64,000 nt of DNA from Halorussus limi (GTDB lineage Archaea > Halobacteriota > Halobacteria > Halobacteriales > Haladaptataceae). How positions within the stretch are numbered: the first letter of the stretch is position 1; each line of letters starts with the position of its first letter. The position numbers and the translations under genes are program-made. Positions 7,850 through 16,500 of this stretch are shown here, piece by piece. The notes under the pieces were generated by a model that was given only the letters and a program-made list of their open reading frames with translations, ran no database searches and was not told where the DNA came from. The stretch spans positions 2,807,626 through 2,871,625 of the forward strand of contig NZ_CP096659.1 of the NCBI RefSeq assembly GCF_023238205.1, written 5' to 3'.

Positions 7850-8725
7850 TCACTCGCTCGGCCCCGAGAAGGCCTCGAAGTCGTCGAGATAGAGGTACAC
7901 GCCGCCGTCTCCGGTCGGTTGCAACGCGTACGCCGTCGGATACTCGTCGGCGGTGAAGAACTCCGCCGGCGTCCGTAACTCGGCGGTGACCACCGCGTCC
8001 ACCCCGGCGGCGAACTCGACCGCAATCATCGGCTCGAACAGGGTGAGCCGACCGACACCGTCGCCGTCCGGGTCGTACGCGCCGTAGACGTGCGTGTGCG
8101 TGAACTGACCGCCCTCCTCGAACTCCGGCGCGTTCGGATTGCCGATGGGCTCCCCGCGCTCCGCCTCCACGAGCGGTGCGTCGGGTTCCCCGTCGTCGTC
8201 GGTGTCGACCGCAGGCGGGCGGACGTGGCCCTCAGGTAACTGCGGCTCCGGAATCGCGTAGTTGGCCGGACCCGATTCGATTCCCTCCACGGTCGGCCGG
8301 TCGAGCATGTGGAACTCGACGTCCAGATGTGGAACGTCGTACACCCCTTCGGGCCAGTGGCCTGTCGGCAGGTACTCGAATTTCGCGAAGGAGAACTGGT
8401 GGCGGTCGATGTCCTCGCCGGCGACCGTCTCCGACGGCAAGGCGAGCGGTGTGGCCACTTCTTCGTCGTCGAACGCGTTCAGCGCGGCACCGTCGATGTG
8501 GACGCCGACCGTCGTAACTGCGTTCGTCGAACCGGTAGTCGCGTACGCCGTCACCGTGCCATCTCCGACGGCGACTGAGTCGCCGGGGTGGAAATTCGAG
8601 ACGCTCGACCCTTCGTCCGCGCCGGCGTTCCCGGTCACGACGGAACCGACCGCCACTGCCGTCCCGGTCTTCAGGAACGTTCGCCGTCCGATGCGCTCCA
8701 CTCGATTCGTTGGTAGTCGCGTCAT
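7850..8725 (-). CDS. Tat-exported protein, TTHB210/DUF5602-like
   Basis: 291 residues. The N-terminus carries a twin-arginine signal (RRTFLKTGTAVAVGSVVTGN). The mature part is acidic, with HQFSFAKFEYLPTGHWP and VPHLDVEFHMLDRPTVEGI, a His-rich β-sheet pattern resembling the TTHB210-like (DUF5602) group. A later loop, DTDDDGEPDAPLVE, and YGAYDPDGDG are calcium-loop-like Asp clusters. The protein presumably acts outside the cell; the His residues could bind metal. The enzymatic role is unknown. It stands alone, divergent from the regulator at 8889. Confidence 0.6.
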   Translation of the reverse strand: MTRLPTNRVERIGRRTFLKTGTAVAVGSVVTGNAGADEGSSVSNFHPGDSVAVGDGTVTAYATTGSTNAVTTVGVHIDGAALNAFDDEEVATPLALPSETVAGEDIDRHQFSFAKFEYLPTGHWPEGVYDVPHLDVEFHMLDRPTVEGIESGPANYAIPEPQLPEGHVRPPAVDTDDDGEPDAPLVEAERGEPIGNPNAPEFEEGGQFTHTHVYGAYDPDGDGVGRLTLFEPMIAVEFAAGVDAVVTAELRTPAEFFTADEYPTAYALQPTGDGGVYLYLDDFEAFSGPSE

Positions 8726-8798
8726 CTGTCTGGTTCACCGGCCCGGAACGCGGGCCCCGAAGTAGACGACGCCCGATTCGTCCATAGCCCTATTCGGT

Positions 8799-8810
8799 GG
8801 GAATATTCCC
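8799..8810. promoter_or_regulatory. 12-bp perfect palindrome in a divergent promoter region
   Basis: GGGAATATTCCC, fully self-complementary, between the Tat-exported protein gene (minus, start 8725) and the HTH regulator gene (plus, start 8889). Its AT core could also serve as promoter sequence. It is a candidate operator, possibly for the adjacent regulator. This is inference only. Confidence 0.35.
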
Positions 8811-8888
8811 GCGTCCCGCGAACGTTCCGGCCCCGTGGGAAAGTATTAGAGACCGCACGGGCGTACTCCCCGACACGGGGCGTGTGAA

Positions 8889-9704
8889 ATGTCACCACGA
8901 ACCATCGAGCCGACGCTGGACGCGATTCGAGTGTTCGCAAACTCGGCGAACAGCGTACGGGTGTTCGAAGCGCTCACCGACGGGCCGACGACGAGCAGGG
9001 ACCTCGCCGAGCGAACGGGGGCCTCGCGCTCGACGGTCGCTCGAATACTGGACGAGGGCGAATCGCGCGAGTGGATACGCTCGGAGGGGAGCCGATACGA
9101 ACTCACGGACCTCGGGTCGGTCATGATACGCGAGTTCCGCGACTACGTGCGGACGCTCGAAGGCGTCCAACACCTCGGAGAGGCCGTCCACTGGCTCCCG
9201 TCGCCCGCTCGCTCGCTCGACTTCCGCCACTTCTGTGACGCCGACGTAATCACGCCGACTCGCCCTGACCCGTCAGAGCCGTACGACTACGTTGCCGAGG
9301 CAATTCGCACGGCGACCGAGTTGCGCTCGCTCGTGGAACTCGCCATGCGACGGTACGTGGAGATAATCGACGACCGGTCAGAAGCGGGACAGTTGGACGC
9401 GCAGGTCGTACTGGAAGCCAGTTGGTTCGACCACCTCGGCGCGGAGTCGGAACAGGTTCCGCTCTGGCGGCGGCGAGCGGAGCGGAACGGGGTCTGGAAG
9501 TACGAGGGCGACGTTCCGATCAATCTCCACATCTTCGACGAACAGGTGGTGTTGTGGCTGGGCGACCGAGTCGGGGACGAACGGATGGTACGGGGAGTGT
9601 TAGCCACCGAGAACCCGACCGTCGAGTCGTGGGCCGAATCGCTCTACGAGGAGTATCGGGCCGCGTCCGAACCGCTCGACCCGGAAACTCTCCCCGGGGC
9701 GTGA
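8889..9704 (+). CDS. winged-helix transcriptional regulator (haloarchaeal FilR1/MarR-like)
   Basis: 271 residues. Residues ~5-75 form a winged helix-turn-helix: VFANSANSVRVFEALTDGP, then TTSRDLAERTGASRSTVARI as HTH and a wing ending YELTDLGSVMI. The rest (~80-271) is a mixed domain with WLPSPARSLDFRHFCDAD and, near the end, DVPINLHIFDEQVVLWLGD, as in the ligand-sensing half of many haloarchaeal two-domain regulators. It probably binds a small molecule and represses or activates nearby genes. A palindrome at 8799 lies in its upstream region, which it shares with the divergent Tat-exported protein gene. Confidence 0.75.
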   Translation: MSPRTIEPTLDAIRVFANSANSVRVFEALTDGPTTSRDLAERTGASRSTVARILDEGESREWIRSEGSRYELTDLGSVMIREFRDYVRTLEGVQHLGEAVHWLPSPARSLDFRHFCDADVITPTRPDPSEPYDYVAEAIRTATELRSLVELAMRRYVEIIDDRSEAGQLDAQVVLEASWFDHLGAESEQVPLWRRRAERNGVWKYEGDVPINLHIFDEQVVLWLGDRVGDERMVRGVLATENPTVESWAESLYEEYRAASEPLDPETLPGA

Positions 9705-9738
9705 GAAACCTCGCTGGCGTCGAGTCGAAGCGGACTGC

Positions 9739-10104
9739 TCAGACGGATTCGAACCGATACCCATCCCACTCTTGGCTCTCCTTCTCCCGAATCCCAGCGT
9801 CGGGGTCGCGCAACTCCTCGGCGTAGACCGGCCGCACCTCGTCGCCGATTTCGACCTCGGTGTCCTCGGCCAGTTGTCCGATGGCGCGGACCGACTCGCC
9901 GTCCACTTCGAACTCCACGACGGCCAGCGAGTTGGGTTGCCGGACGCCCGGCGGGGTCGCGGTGTTCGTCGTCCACGTCACGACCTCCGCCGTCTCGTCG
10001 CTCAGGTCGATTTCGTCAGACTGTTCCTCGCCGCACTCGGGACACAGTTCGTGGCCCGGATAGGTCACGTGCCCGTTCGGGCATCGGTAGGCGTTCAGCG
10101 TCAT
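9739..10104 (-). CDS. Zn-ribbon OB-fold protein (DUF35), thiolase partner
   Basis: 121 residues. The N-terminal rubredoxin-like zinc ribbon has CPNGHVTYPGHELCPECGEE, with a paired CxxC and a first Cys whose partner is replaced by Gly-His (CPNGH). An OB-fold follows (~40-115: AEVVTWTTN, LAVVEFEVDGESVRAIGQL). DUF35 proteins bind acyl-CoA thiolases and, in archaea, bridge thiolase and HMG-CoA synthase. It lies one base downstream of the thiolase-like gene on the same strand, so the two make a complex and an operon by all appearances. Confidence 0.85.
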   Translation of the reverse strand: MTLNAYRCPNGHVTYPGHELCPECGEEQSDEIDLSDETAEVVTWTTNTATPPGVRQPNSLAVVEFEVDGESVRAIGQLAEDTEVEIGDEVRPVYAEELRDPDAGIREKESQEWDGYRFESV

Positions 10105-10105
10105 C

Positions 10106-11263
10106 TCAGGGTTCCTCCAGAATCGTGGTGGTCACGCAGTTGCCGAACCCGCCGACGTTGCAGGCGAGACCGACCTCGCAGTCGACCTGCCGGTCGCCCG
10201 CGTCGCCGAGCAACTGCCGGTGGAGTTCGTACACCTGTGCGACGCCGCTCGCGCCGAGCGGGTGGCCCTTCGACTTCAGGCCGCCCGAGGTGTTGACGGG
10301 CAACTCGCCGTCTCGGTCCGTGACGCCCTCCTCGACGGCCTTCCACCCTTCTCCCTGCTCGAAGAAGCCGACGGCCTCGCTCTGGAGGAACTCGAGGATG
10401 GTGAACATGTCGTGGAGTTCCGCCACGTCCACGTCCTCGGGGTCCAAGTCGGCCATCTCGTAGGCGTCGTCGGAACTCTCGACGGCACCGCCCATCACGG
10501 TGGGGTCGTCTCGCTCGTGGACGACGTGGGTGTCGGTCGCGCCGCCGATGCCCGAAATCACGGTGTACTCGCTCTCGGGGACGTACTCCTCGGCCACGGA
10601 CTCGGGGCAGAACAGCAGGCCCGCGCTCCCGTCGGTGATGGGACAGAAGTCGTAGAGTCGCAGGGGGTCGGCCACGATGGGCGACTCCATGACGGTCTCT
10701 AAGTCCACTTCCTTGCGGAACTGGGCGTGGGGGTTGTCGAGTCCGTTCCGGTGGTTCTTCACCGCGACCTTCGCCAGACTCTCGCGGGGCGCGTCGTACT
10801 CGTGGAGGTACCGACGCGCCGTGAGGCCCGCGAAACTCGGCAGGGTCACGCCGTGCTTGTACTCGACGGGGTGAGTGAGCGACGCGATGACGTCGGTCGC
10901 CTCCGCGGTCGTCTTGTGGGTCATCTTCTCGCCCCCGACCAGCAGGGTCATCTCGCTCGCTCCCGAGGCGACCGACTGCCACGCGGCGTAGACGCCGGCG
11001 CCGCCGGAGGCGCTGGTCTGGTCCACGCGCTGGGTGTAGGCCGGCAACGCGCCGAGGTCGTGGGCCAGCGCGTTCGGCACGCCGGTCTGGCCCTCGAACT
11101 CGCCGCTGGCCATGTTCGAGACGTACAGGTGGTCGACCTCGTCGGGAGCGACGCCGGCGTCGGCGAGGCACTCGCGGCCCGCCTGCGCGAGCAACTCGCG
11201 CAACCACTCCTCGCGCTCCCCGAACTCGGTCATCGAGGCTCCGATGATTGCGACTCGGTCCAT
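10106..11263 (-). CDS. thiolase-like acyltransferase with Ser in place of the nucleophilic Cys
   Basis: 385 residues from MDRVAIIGASMTEFGE. A TATA box (TTATAAA, minus strand, centred at 11291) lies 27 bases upstream of this ATG, so a leaderless transcript is likely and the longer ATG at 11272 is not used. The thiolase fold is complete: HDMF (~H in VAELHDMFTI), KGHPLGASG and CNVGGFG near the C-terminus. The N-terminal nucleophile position, Cys in active thiolases (for example CASGG), reads VDQTSASGGAG here, so Ser replaces Cys. Claisen chemistry may be lost or altered. The pair with DUF35 suggests a structural or substrate-channelling role. Confidence 0.85.
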   Translation of the reverse strand: MDRVAIIGASMTEFGEREEWLRELLAQAGRECLADAGVAPDEVDHLYVSNMASGEFEGQTGVPNALAHDLGALPAYTQRVDQTSASGGAGVYAAWQSVASGASEMTLLVGGEKMTHKTTAEATDVIASLTHPVEYKHGVTLPSFAGLTARRYLHEYDAPRESLAKVAVKNHRNGLDNPHAQFRKEVDLETVMESPIVADPLRLYDFCPITDGSAGLLFCPESVAEEYVPESEYTVISGIGGATDTHVVHERDDPTVMGGAVESSDDAYEMADLDPEDVDVAELHDMFTILEFLQSEAVGFFEQGEGWKAVEEGVTDRDGELPVNTSGGLKSKGHPLGASGVAQVYELHRQLLGDAGDRQVDCEVGLACNVGGFGNCVTTTILEEP

Positions 11264-11428
11264 GCCTGCCAAAAGGCGCAGCAGGGGTTTATAAGCCGGG
11301 GATGGCAGAAGAGAAGTTTCAGACGGGCGATAGCTGGCCGGTCGGTCGTCCGGGAGTACCGAGGCCGGATTCGGACGGCGGTTCTCCGGCGGGGAAGGCT
11401 GAAAGGTTCGAATCCCCTACGTCGAGTT

Positions 11429-11734
11429 ATGGGGGAAGACAAAGACATCAGCGACGTTTCGGGGCTTCCGGACGAACTCGGCATCGACGAGGACCTCGGA
11501 CGGGCCGAACAGCAACTCACGGTCCGCGTCGAGGAGCGGACCTACGGCAAAGCGGTGACTATCGTGGAGGGGTTCGACTCCACCTCGGTGGACGTAGGCG
11601 ACCTCGCCTCGCAACTCAAGAGCAACCTCGCCACCGGCGGGACCGTCGACGAGGGCCGCATCGAACTACAGGGGGACCACCGCGAGCGCGCCGCCGACCT
11701 GCTCCGCGACGAAGGCTTTCAGGTCGGGGGGTAG
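11429..11734 (+). CDS. translation initiation factor aIF1 (SUI1/eIF1)
   Basis: 101 residues, the usual archaeal size. SUI1 hallmarks are the start of the domain at ~30 (QQLTVRVEERTYGKAVTIVE), DVGDLASQLKSNLATGGTVD and IELQGDHRERAADLLRDEGF. The factor binds the 30S subunit near the P site and keeps start-codon selection accurate. The ATG at 11429 follows a stretch with no TATA that I can identify. Its last ~70 bases overlap the 3' end of the convergent membrane protein gene (11666-12202). Confidence 0.9.
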   Translation: MGEDKDISDVSGLPDELGIDEDLGRAEQQLTVRVEERTYGKAVTIVEGFDSTSVDVGDLASQLKSNLATGGTVDEGRIELQGDHRERAADLLRDEGFQVGG

Positions 11735-12202
11735 GCGGACCTCGGTCGGCAGTCGCACGCCCTCGGGCAAGCGAAGCTTCTCGGGCACGTAGGGGTCCGA
11801 GACGTAGGAGTGGAGGTATCGCGCCCAGAGCGAATCCAGCGGCGTCCGCCAGCCGAGCGCGTGGCTGAGGGCGTCGTCCCACGCGACGAACAGGCCGACG
11901 AGGAGCGCGGCGTGGGGCACCGTCCCGTAGCGCCACCAGCGCGGGCGCATCGCCGCGAGCGTGGCGACGCCGAGCAGGACCAACACGCCGAACGCGCCGA
12001 CCGCGGGGTAGTACGGCCACGTCAGCGCGAACGCGAACACCGACAGCAGCGTCAGTCCCGCGATACCCCACGGGCCGCCCTCCGAATCGGCGTCGTTGAG
12101 CATCCAACAGACCAGCAGTATCAGCAGGACGCCGAGATAGAAGTGGTGCGGTCCGAACACGGCCCCGTCGGGTTCCGCCTCGTGGGGAAAGCTCCCGAAC
12201 AC
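11666..12202 (-). CDS. multi-pass membrane protein, unknown function
   Basis: 178 residues from a GTG at 12202 (VFGSFPHEAEPDGAVFGPHH). A minus-strand TATA-like tract centred near 12229 lies 27 bases upstream, which argues for this leaderless GTG instead of the ATG at 12301. Four or so transmembrane helices are visible: YLGVLLILLVCWML, GLTLLSVFAFALTWPYY, AFGVLVLLGVATLAAM and a TVPHAALLVGLFVAW helix. The C-terminal ~45 residues are soluble, with repeats of the type LPEGVRLP/TEVRLPPDL. The pattern with HHFYLG near the start and a DALSHALGW motif suggests a small integral membrane hydrolase, but this is weak. Confidence 0.65.
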   Translation of the reverse strand: MFGSFPHEAEPDGAVFGPHHFYLGVLLILLVCWMLNDADSEGGPWGIAGLTLLSVFAFALTWPYYPAVGAFGVLVLLGVATLAAMRPRWWRYGTVPHAALLVGLFVAWDDALSHALGWRTPLDSLWARYLHSYVSDPYVPEKLRLPEGVRLPTEVRLPPDLKAFVAEQVGGALAVVPL

Positions 12203-12223
12203 AGGACACGTACGACGAACTAG

Positions 12224-12235
12224 AATAAATAAATT
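12224..12235 (-). promoter_or_regulatory. TATA tract for a leaderless GTG start
   Basis: AATAAATAAATTT on the plus strand, read as TTTATTTATT on the minus strand. It is centred 27 bases before the GTG at 12202 and decides that start. Confidence 0.55.
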
Positions 12236-12320
12236 TCCGGGGCGATTTGAGAGCGTCCGGGAGGGTGACAAGTCTCTCCCCGACCCGTACGCTCTTGGCA
12301 CCGGACGCGCGAGTTGACGT

Positions 12321-13331
12321 ATGCTCCCGCAAGTTCACGTCGTCGCGACCGGCGGCACCATCGCAAGCACGCCCGACGAGGGCGGGGCCGCACCGAGTCT
12401 CGACGGCGAAGACCTCCTCGTTTCGGTGCCGAACCTCGCGTCCCACGCCGACCTCGGCGTCGAGTCGGTCTCGCAGGTCCCGGGGTTCGACGTGGACTTC
12501 GGAATCATGGCGGAGGTCGCCGGGCGCACCCGCGATGCGGCCGCAGAGGGTGCAGACGCCGTCGTCGTAACCCACGGCACGGACACGATGGCCGAGACCG
12601 CGTACTTCCTCGATTTGGTCTGCTCGCTCTCGGTCCCGGTCGTCGTCACGGGCGCTCAGCGCCGACTCGACGAACCGAGTTCCGACGCGGCCGCGAACTT
12701 GCTCGCGGCCGTCCGCGCGGCCACCCACTCCCGGGTGAGCGAAGGCGTCTTCCTCGCGTTCGACGACGAACTCCACGCGGCCCGCGACGTGCGGAAGGTC
12801 CACACGCACAAACTCGCCGCGTTCGCCTCGCCGAACGACGGCCCGGTCGCCACGCTGACCCGCGCCGGGATTCGACTCCACCGCGAACCGCGGAGCGAGT
12901 CGGTTTACCTCCCGGTCGCGGGGGAGGACGCGTCGGTCGAGGAACCCGACGCTCGCGTCGAGATGGTCGTCTCGGCGGCGGGCGTGGACGGCGCGCAAGT
13001 CGAGCGCGCGGTCGAATCCGGTGTGGACGGTCTCGTCCTCGCGGGAACCGGTCTCGGGAACGCGACCGGCGAACTCGGCGAGGCCGTCGCGGACGCCATC
13101 GACGCGGGCGTCCCGGTCGTGTTGACCTCGCGGTGCGGCGCGGGAACCACCGGCGCGGTCTACGGCACCGCGGGCGGCGGTCAGACGCTACAGGACCGAG
13201 GTGCGATTCCCGGCGGCGACCTCGCGCCGTGGAAGGCGCGGGTGAAACTGGCGCTGGCGCTGGACGCGGTAGATGACCCGGAGGACGTGGCGCAGTACTT
13301 CGCCGATTCGGCGACGGCCGTGCGAGACTAA
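12321..13331 (+). CDS. L-asparaginase
   Basis: 336 residues. It has both family signatures: VVATGGTIASTPDEGG at ~8-23 (first catalytic Thr in TGGTIAS) and VVVTHGTDTMAETAYFLDLV at ~80-100 (second Thr in HGTDTM). The C-terminal part has GLVLAGTGLGNATGEL and SRCGAGTTGAVYGTAGGG, as in the small C-terminal domain. No signal peptide is present, so the enzyme is cytoplasmic (type I-like). It hydrolyses asparagine to aspartate and ammonia. The last four bases overlap the convergent histidine kinase gene. Confidence 0.93.
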   Translation: MLPQVHVVATGGTIASTPDEGGAAPSLDGEDLLVSVPNLASHADLGVESVSQVPGFDVDFGIMAEVAGRTRDAAAEGADAVVVTHGTDTMAETAYFLDLVCSLSVPVVVTGAQRRLDEPSSDAAANLLAAVRAATHSRVSEGVFLAFDDELHAARDVRKVHTHKLAAFASPNDGPVATLTRAGIRLHREPRSESVYLPVAGEDASVEEPDARVEMVVSAAGVDGAQVERAVESGVDGLVLAGTGLGNATGELGEAVADAIDAGVPVVLTSRCGAGTTGAVYGTAGGGQTLQDRGAIPGGDLAPWKARVKLALALDAVDDPEDVAQYFADSATAVRD

Positions 13332-14578
13332 CCCTCGACCGTCGTTTCACCGGATTTCTCGGCCAGTTCACTGGACTCGCCGGGCGTCTCAGTAGAATCG
13401 CCGACTGTTTCGCCGGATTCACCGACCGACTCGTTCGCTTCCTCGACCGCCTCGCCTCGGTCCGCGGCCGGGAGCGTGACCGTGAAGACGCTCCCCTCGG
13501 GACCGGTCTCGGTCAGTTCCACGCTCCCGTCGTAGCGCTCGGTCAGCGTCTGCACGATGTAGAGACCGAGACCGTGGGTCGCGCCGCTGTTGTCGCTCCG
13601 TTCGAAGAGCGCCGCGCGCTCTTTGGCCGGGACGCCGGGACCGTCGTCCGCGACCCGGACCGCGACCGTCTCGCCGGTTCGCTCGGCGGTCACTCGTATC
13701 CGCGGCCGGTCGCCGTCGTGGTGTTCGACGGCGTTCCTGAGCAGGTTCCCGAAGATCCGCGGAAGCAGGTCGTCCGCGGTCACGAGTAGCGACTCCGGAA
13801 CGGCGGTCTCGATTTCGACAGCCTCGTAGTTCTCCGCGATTACTCGCAGTTCGTCGTCGAGTACGTCCCGGAGGTCCACCGGTCGCAGGTCCGCGTCGTC
13901 TTGCGTCAGTTCTATCAGCACCTGCACGTCGCGAATGACCTTCGTCATGTCTTGGCCCTGTCGGTAAATCCGTTCGAGGGCGGACTCGGTGGCTCCGTCG
14001 AGGTCGTCGTCTTCGAGCAGAACCGACGCGTAGCCGATGATGACGTTCGTGGTGTTCAGCACTTCGTGACGCAGGAGACCGTTGAGATAGTCGAACCACT
14101 GGCGCTGTCCTTCGGCCTGTTCGGCGCGCATCGAGGCCCGTTGGGCTTCGAGTTCGCGCTGGATGGCTCGCGCCTCGACGCAACCGACGAGCAGGCCGCC
14201 CGACGCCCCGACGTTCGCCGCCCAGAGCCCCCACGAGAAGCGAAACGGCGTCGTACCGCCCGACCACGACGCCATGATGGCGAGATTGATGGTGAGGAAG
14301 AACAGGAGACCGCCGAGTACCCACCCGCCGATGCGGGGGTAGCGCTTCGGCGGGAGGTCGCTCCTGCCGAGCCAGTACCCGCCGCCTATCAGCGCCGCCA
14401 TGAAGATTACGTAGAGCGAGAAACTGACCGCGAGACCTTCCGAGAGACCGAACTGCGCCCGGTAGAAGACGTACTGCCCGGCCAGAAAGAGGAGGAAAAA
14501 CAGCCCCCCGAGACCGACGAGAAGCGACGGTATCTGCTCGCTCGGCAGCGACCGAGGAGCGTCGGAGTTCGGCGACAT
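13328..14578 (-). CDS. membrane sensor histidine kinase
   Basis: 416 residues. Four transmembrane segments lie at ~18-125 (SLLVGLGGLFFLLFLAGQYV, LAVSFSLYVIFMAALIGGGY, VLGGLLFFLTINLAIM and a WGLWAANVGASGGLLVG helix). A short coiled linker is followed by the dimerisation domain with the phospho-acceptor His in LLRHEVLNTTNVI. ATPase motifs: RIFGNLLRNAVEHH (N box), VADDGPGVP (G1) and GATHGLGLYIVQ (G2). The last ~45 residues are Glu/Ser/Thr-rich. A minus-strand TATA centred near 14605 makes a leaderless start at 14578 likely. No response regulator is adjacent, as often in haloarchaea. Confidence 0.9.
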   Translation of the reverse strand: MSPNSDAPRSLPSEQIPSLLVGLGGLFFLLFLAGQYVFYRAQFGLSEGLAVSFSLYVIFMAALIGGGYWLGRSDLPPKRYPRIGGWVLGGLLFFLTINLAIMASWSGGTTPFRFSWGLWAANVGASGGLLVGCVEARAIQRELEAQRASMRAEQAEGQRQWFDYLNGLLRHEVLNTTNVIIGYASVLLEDDDLDGATESALERIYRQGQDMTKVIRDVQVLIELTQDDADLRPVDLRDVLDDELRVIAENYEAVEIETAVPESLLVTADDLLPRIFGNLLRNAVEHHDGDRPRIRVTAERTGETVAVRVADDGPGVPAKERAALFERSDNSGATHGLGLYIVQTLTERYDGSVELTETGPEGSVFTVTLPAADRGEAVEEANESVGESGETVGDSTETPGESSELAEKSGETTVEG

Positions 14579-14744
14579 GTCTCCGAGGTTCGACTCTTTC
14601 GGTATAATCCTTGGTGCTTATTCTCATCAGCGAGAATCGTCGTTCGGCGTTTCAGCCCCTCTCGATGGTGTCAATAGCCGAACTGGAGTCGGCGTCCGAC
14701 GAGTGCCGTGACGCCAGCGGAGGCCGCTTTCGCCCCTGCTGGCT

Positions 14745-16382
14745 TCACTCGCCGAACTGCTCGTTCTCCTGTTCGCGAAGCTCTATCCGGCGAATCTTCC
14801 CGCTGGAGGTCGTGGGGAGTTCGTCGACGTACTCGATGCGCCGCGGGTACTTGTACGGGGCCGTCTCCTCCTTCATGTAGTCCTGCAACTCGTCGGTCAG
14901 GTCCTCGCCGCTCTCGTAGCCGTCCGCGAGGACGACGTAGGCCTTGACGACGTTCCCGCGTTCGTCGTGAGGACTGGCGACCGCCGCGGCCTCCGCGACC
15001 GCATCGTGGCCCACGAGCGCGTCCTCGACCTCGAACGGGCCGATGCGGTAGCCCGACGAGATGATGATGTCGTCGGCCCGGCCCTCGAAGAAGAAGTAGC
15101 CGTCCTCGTCCTTCCGGGCGAGGTCGCCGGTCCGGTAGTAGTCGCCGTGGAACGTCTGCTCGTCCAAGTCGGGCTTCTCGTAGTAGCCGTCGAAGATGGC
15201 GGGGCTCCCGACCGGGACCGCGATTTCGCCGGTCTCGCCCGCGTCCACTTCCTCCTCGTCCTGCGTGTCGAGCAGGGTCACGTCGATGCCGGGCACGGGC
15301 TTGCCCATGCTCCCCGGCTTCACGTCGATGCCGGGGTAGTTCGTCACCAGCGCGACCGTCTCGGTCTGGCCGTAGCCGTCCCGCGGCGTGACGCCGAACG
15401 CCTCCTCGAACTCCTGAATCGGTTCGCGGTTCAGCGGTTCGCCCGCCGACACCGCCTCGGTCAGCGCGAGGTCGTACTCGCCCAGTCCGTCGACCTGCGT
15501 GAACATCCGGTACTGGGTCGGCACGGCGCACAGGCGCGTGACGCCTTCTTCCTCCATCAGGTCGAGGAAGGTTCCGGCGTCGAAGTCGCCGTCGTAGATG
15601 AATTGCGAGGCACCGGTCGTCAACCCGACGCCCACGGGACTCCAGAACCACTTTGCCCACCCGGTGCCGGTGGTCGCCCAGAGCAGTTCGTCCGAGAAGT
15701 CGGTGTCCCTGTCGACGCCCCACCAGTACTGGCCGTTGACGAGTTCGAAGCACCGCATCCACCGGTGGCGGTGGAGGACGGGTTTCGGCTGACCGGTCGT
15801 CCCGCTGGTGTAGTTGATGGACATCGGGTCGTCGGCCGACAGTTCCGGCCCGTCGTGGTCGGTCGGCCGTCCCTCCAGCAGGTCGGCGAAGGCGTGCCAG
15901 TTCTCGCGCTCGGGGTCGCCGTCCGCGTCCAGCACGACGACGGTGTCGAGGGGCGTCTCGTCCAGCACGGGTTCGACCATCTCGGTGAGGTCGGCGTGGA
16001 CCACCACGGTCTCGGCCTCGCAGTCGTTGGCCCGGAAGGCGATGTCCTTCGGCTTGAGCATGGCCGAACAGGGGACCAGTAGCGCGCCGCGAGCGAGCGC
16101 GCCCAACTGGACGGCGAACGCGTCGGGGTGGCGCGGGAACAGGTGCATCACTCGGTCGCCCTCGCCGACGCCCAAGTCCGCCAGCGCGGCGGCGAACCGG
16201 TTCTGGTCGTCGCGCAGGTCGGCGTAGGTCCGCTCGGCCTCGCCGCCCTCGTCGTCGCGGAACCGGACCGCGAGTCGGTCGCCGAACGACTCGGCGTGGT
16301 CCTCGACGACCGCCGGGACGTTGTAGTCGGCCGGAATGTCCCACTCGAAGGTCTCGCGCTCGCGTTCGTAGTCGAGAGGCAT
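14745..16382 (-). CDS. acyl-CoA synthetase, AMP-forming (medium-chain/ACSM-like)
   Basis: 545 residues from MPLDYEREREFEW-type start at 16382; the ATG at 16460 adds a basic, unlikely leader. Adenylation motifs: INYTSGTTGQPKPVLH (phosphate-binding loop), DGYGQTE (A5), YYRTGDLARKDEDGYFFFEG (A7/A8 hinge region) and the C-terminal lysine in SGKIRRIELR. It activates a carboxylic acid to acyl-CoA, using ATP. The W-rich segment FWSPVGVGLTTGASQFIYDG and an early VMHLFPRHPDAFAVQLGALA place it with ACSM/acetyl-CoA-synthetase-like enzymes. The chain length of the substrate cannot be told. It is a single gene. Confidence 0.88.
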   Translation of the reverse strand: MPLDYERERETFEWDIPADYNVPAVVEDHAESFGDRLAVRFRDDEGGEAERTYADLRDDQNRFAAALADLGVGEGDRVMHLFPRHPDAFAVQLGALARGALLVPCSAMLKPKDIAFRANDCEAETVVVHADLTEMVEPVLDETPLDTVVVLDADGDPERENWHAFADLLEGRPTDHDGPELSADDPMSINYTSGTTGQPKPVLHRHRWMRCFELVNGQYWWGVDRDTDFSDELLWATTGTGWAKWFWSPVGVGLTTGASQFIYDGDFDAGTFLDLMEEEGVTRLCAVPTQYRMFTQVDGLGEYDLALTEAVSAGEPLNREPIQEFEEAFGVTPRDGYGQTETVALVTNYPGIDVKPGSMGKPVPGIDVTLLDTQDEEEVDAGETGEIAVPVGSPAIFDGYYEKPDLDEQTFHGDYYRTGDLARKDEDGYFFFEGRADDIIISSGYRIGPFEVEDALVGHDAVAEAAAVASPHDERGNVVKAYVVLADGYESGEDLTDELQDYMKEETAPYKYPRRIEYVDELPTTSSGKIRRIELREQENEQFGE

Positions 16383-16500
16383 GTCTTGGAATCTCGACAG
16401 GCGGACATTTGATTGTATCGCCGACCCCGGGCGCGAGGCCGACCTCCGAGTCCGCGACACGCTCTTAGTGCGTCCGACCTCGAACCCGGACGGGTCGGAC

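Noticed and set aside
11400-11425. TTCGAAT flanked by GG and CC, like a tRNA T-arm, just before the aIF1 gene
   Set aside because: The T-stem does not pair beyond two bases, no D-arm or acceptor stem can be formed in the ~75 bases upstream, and the start of aIF1 follows directly.
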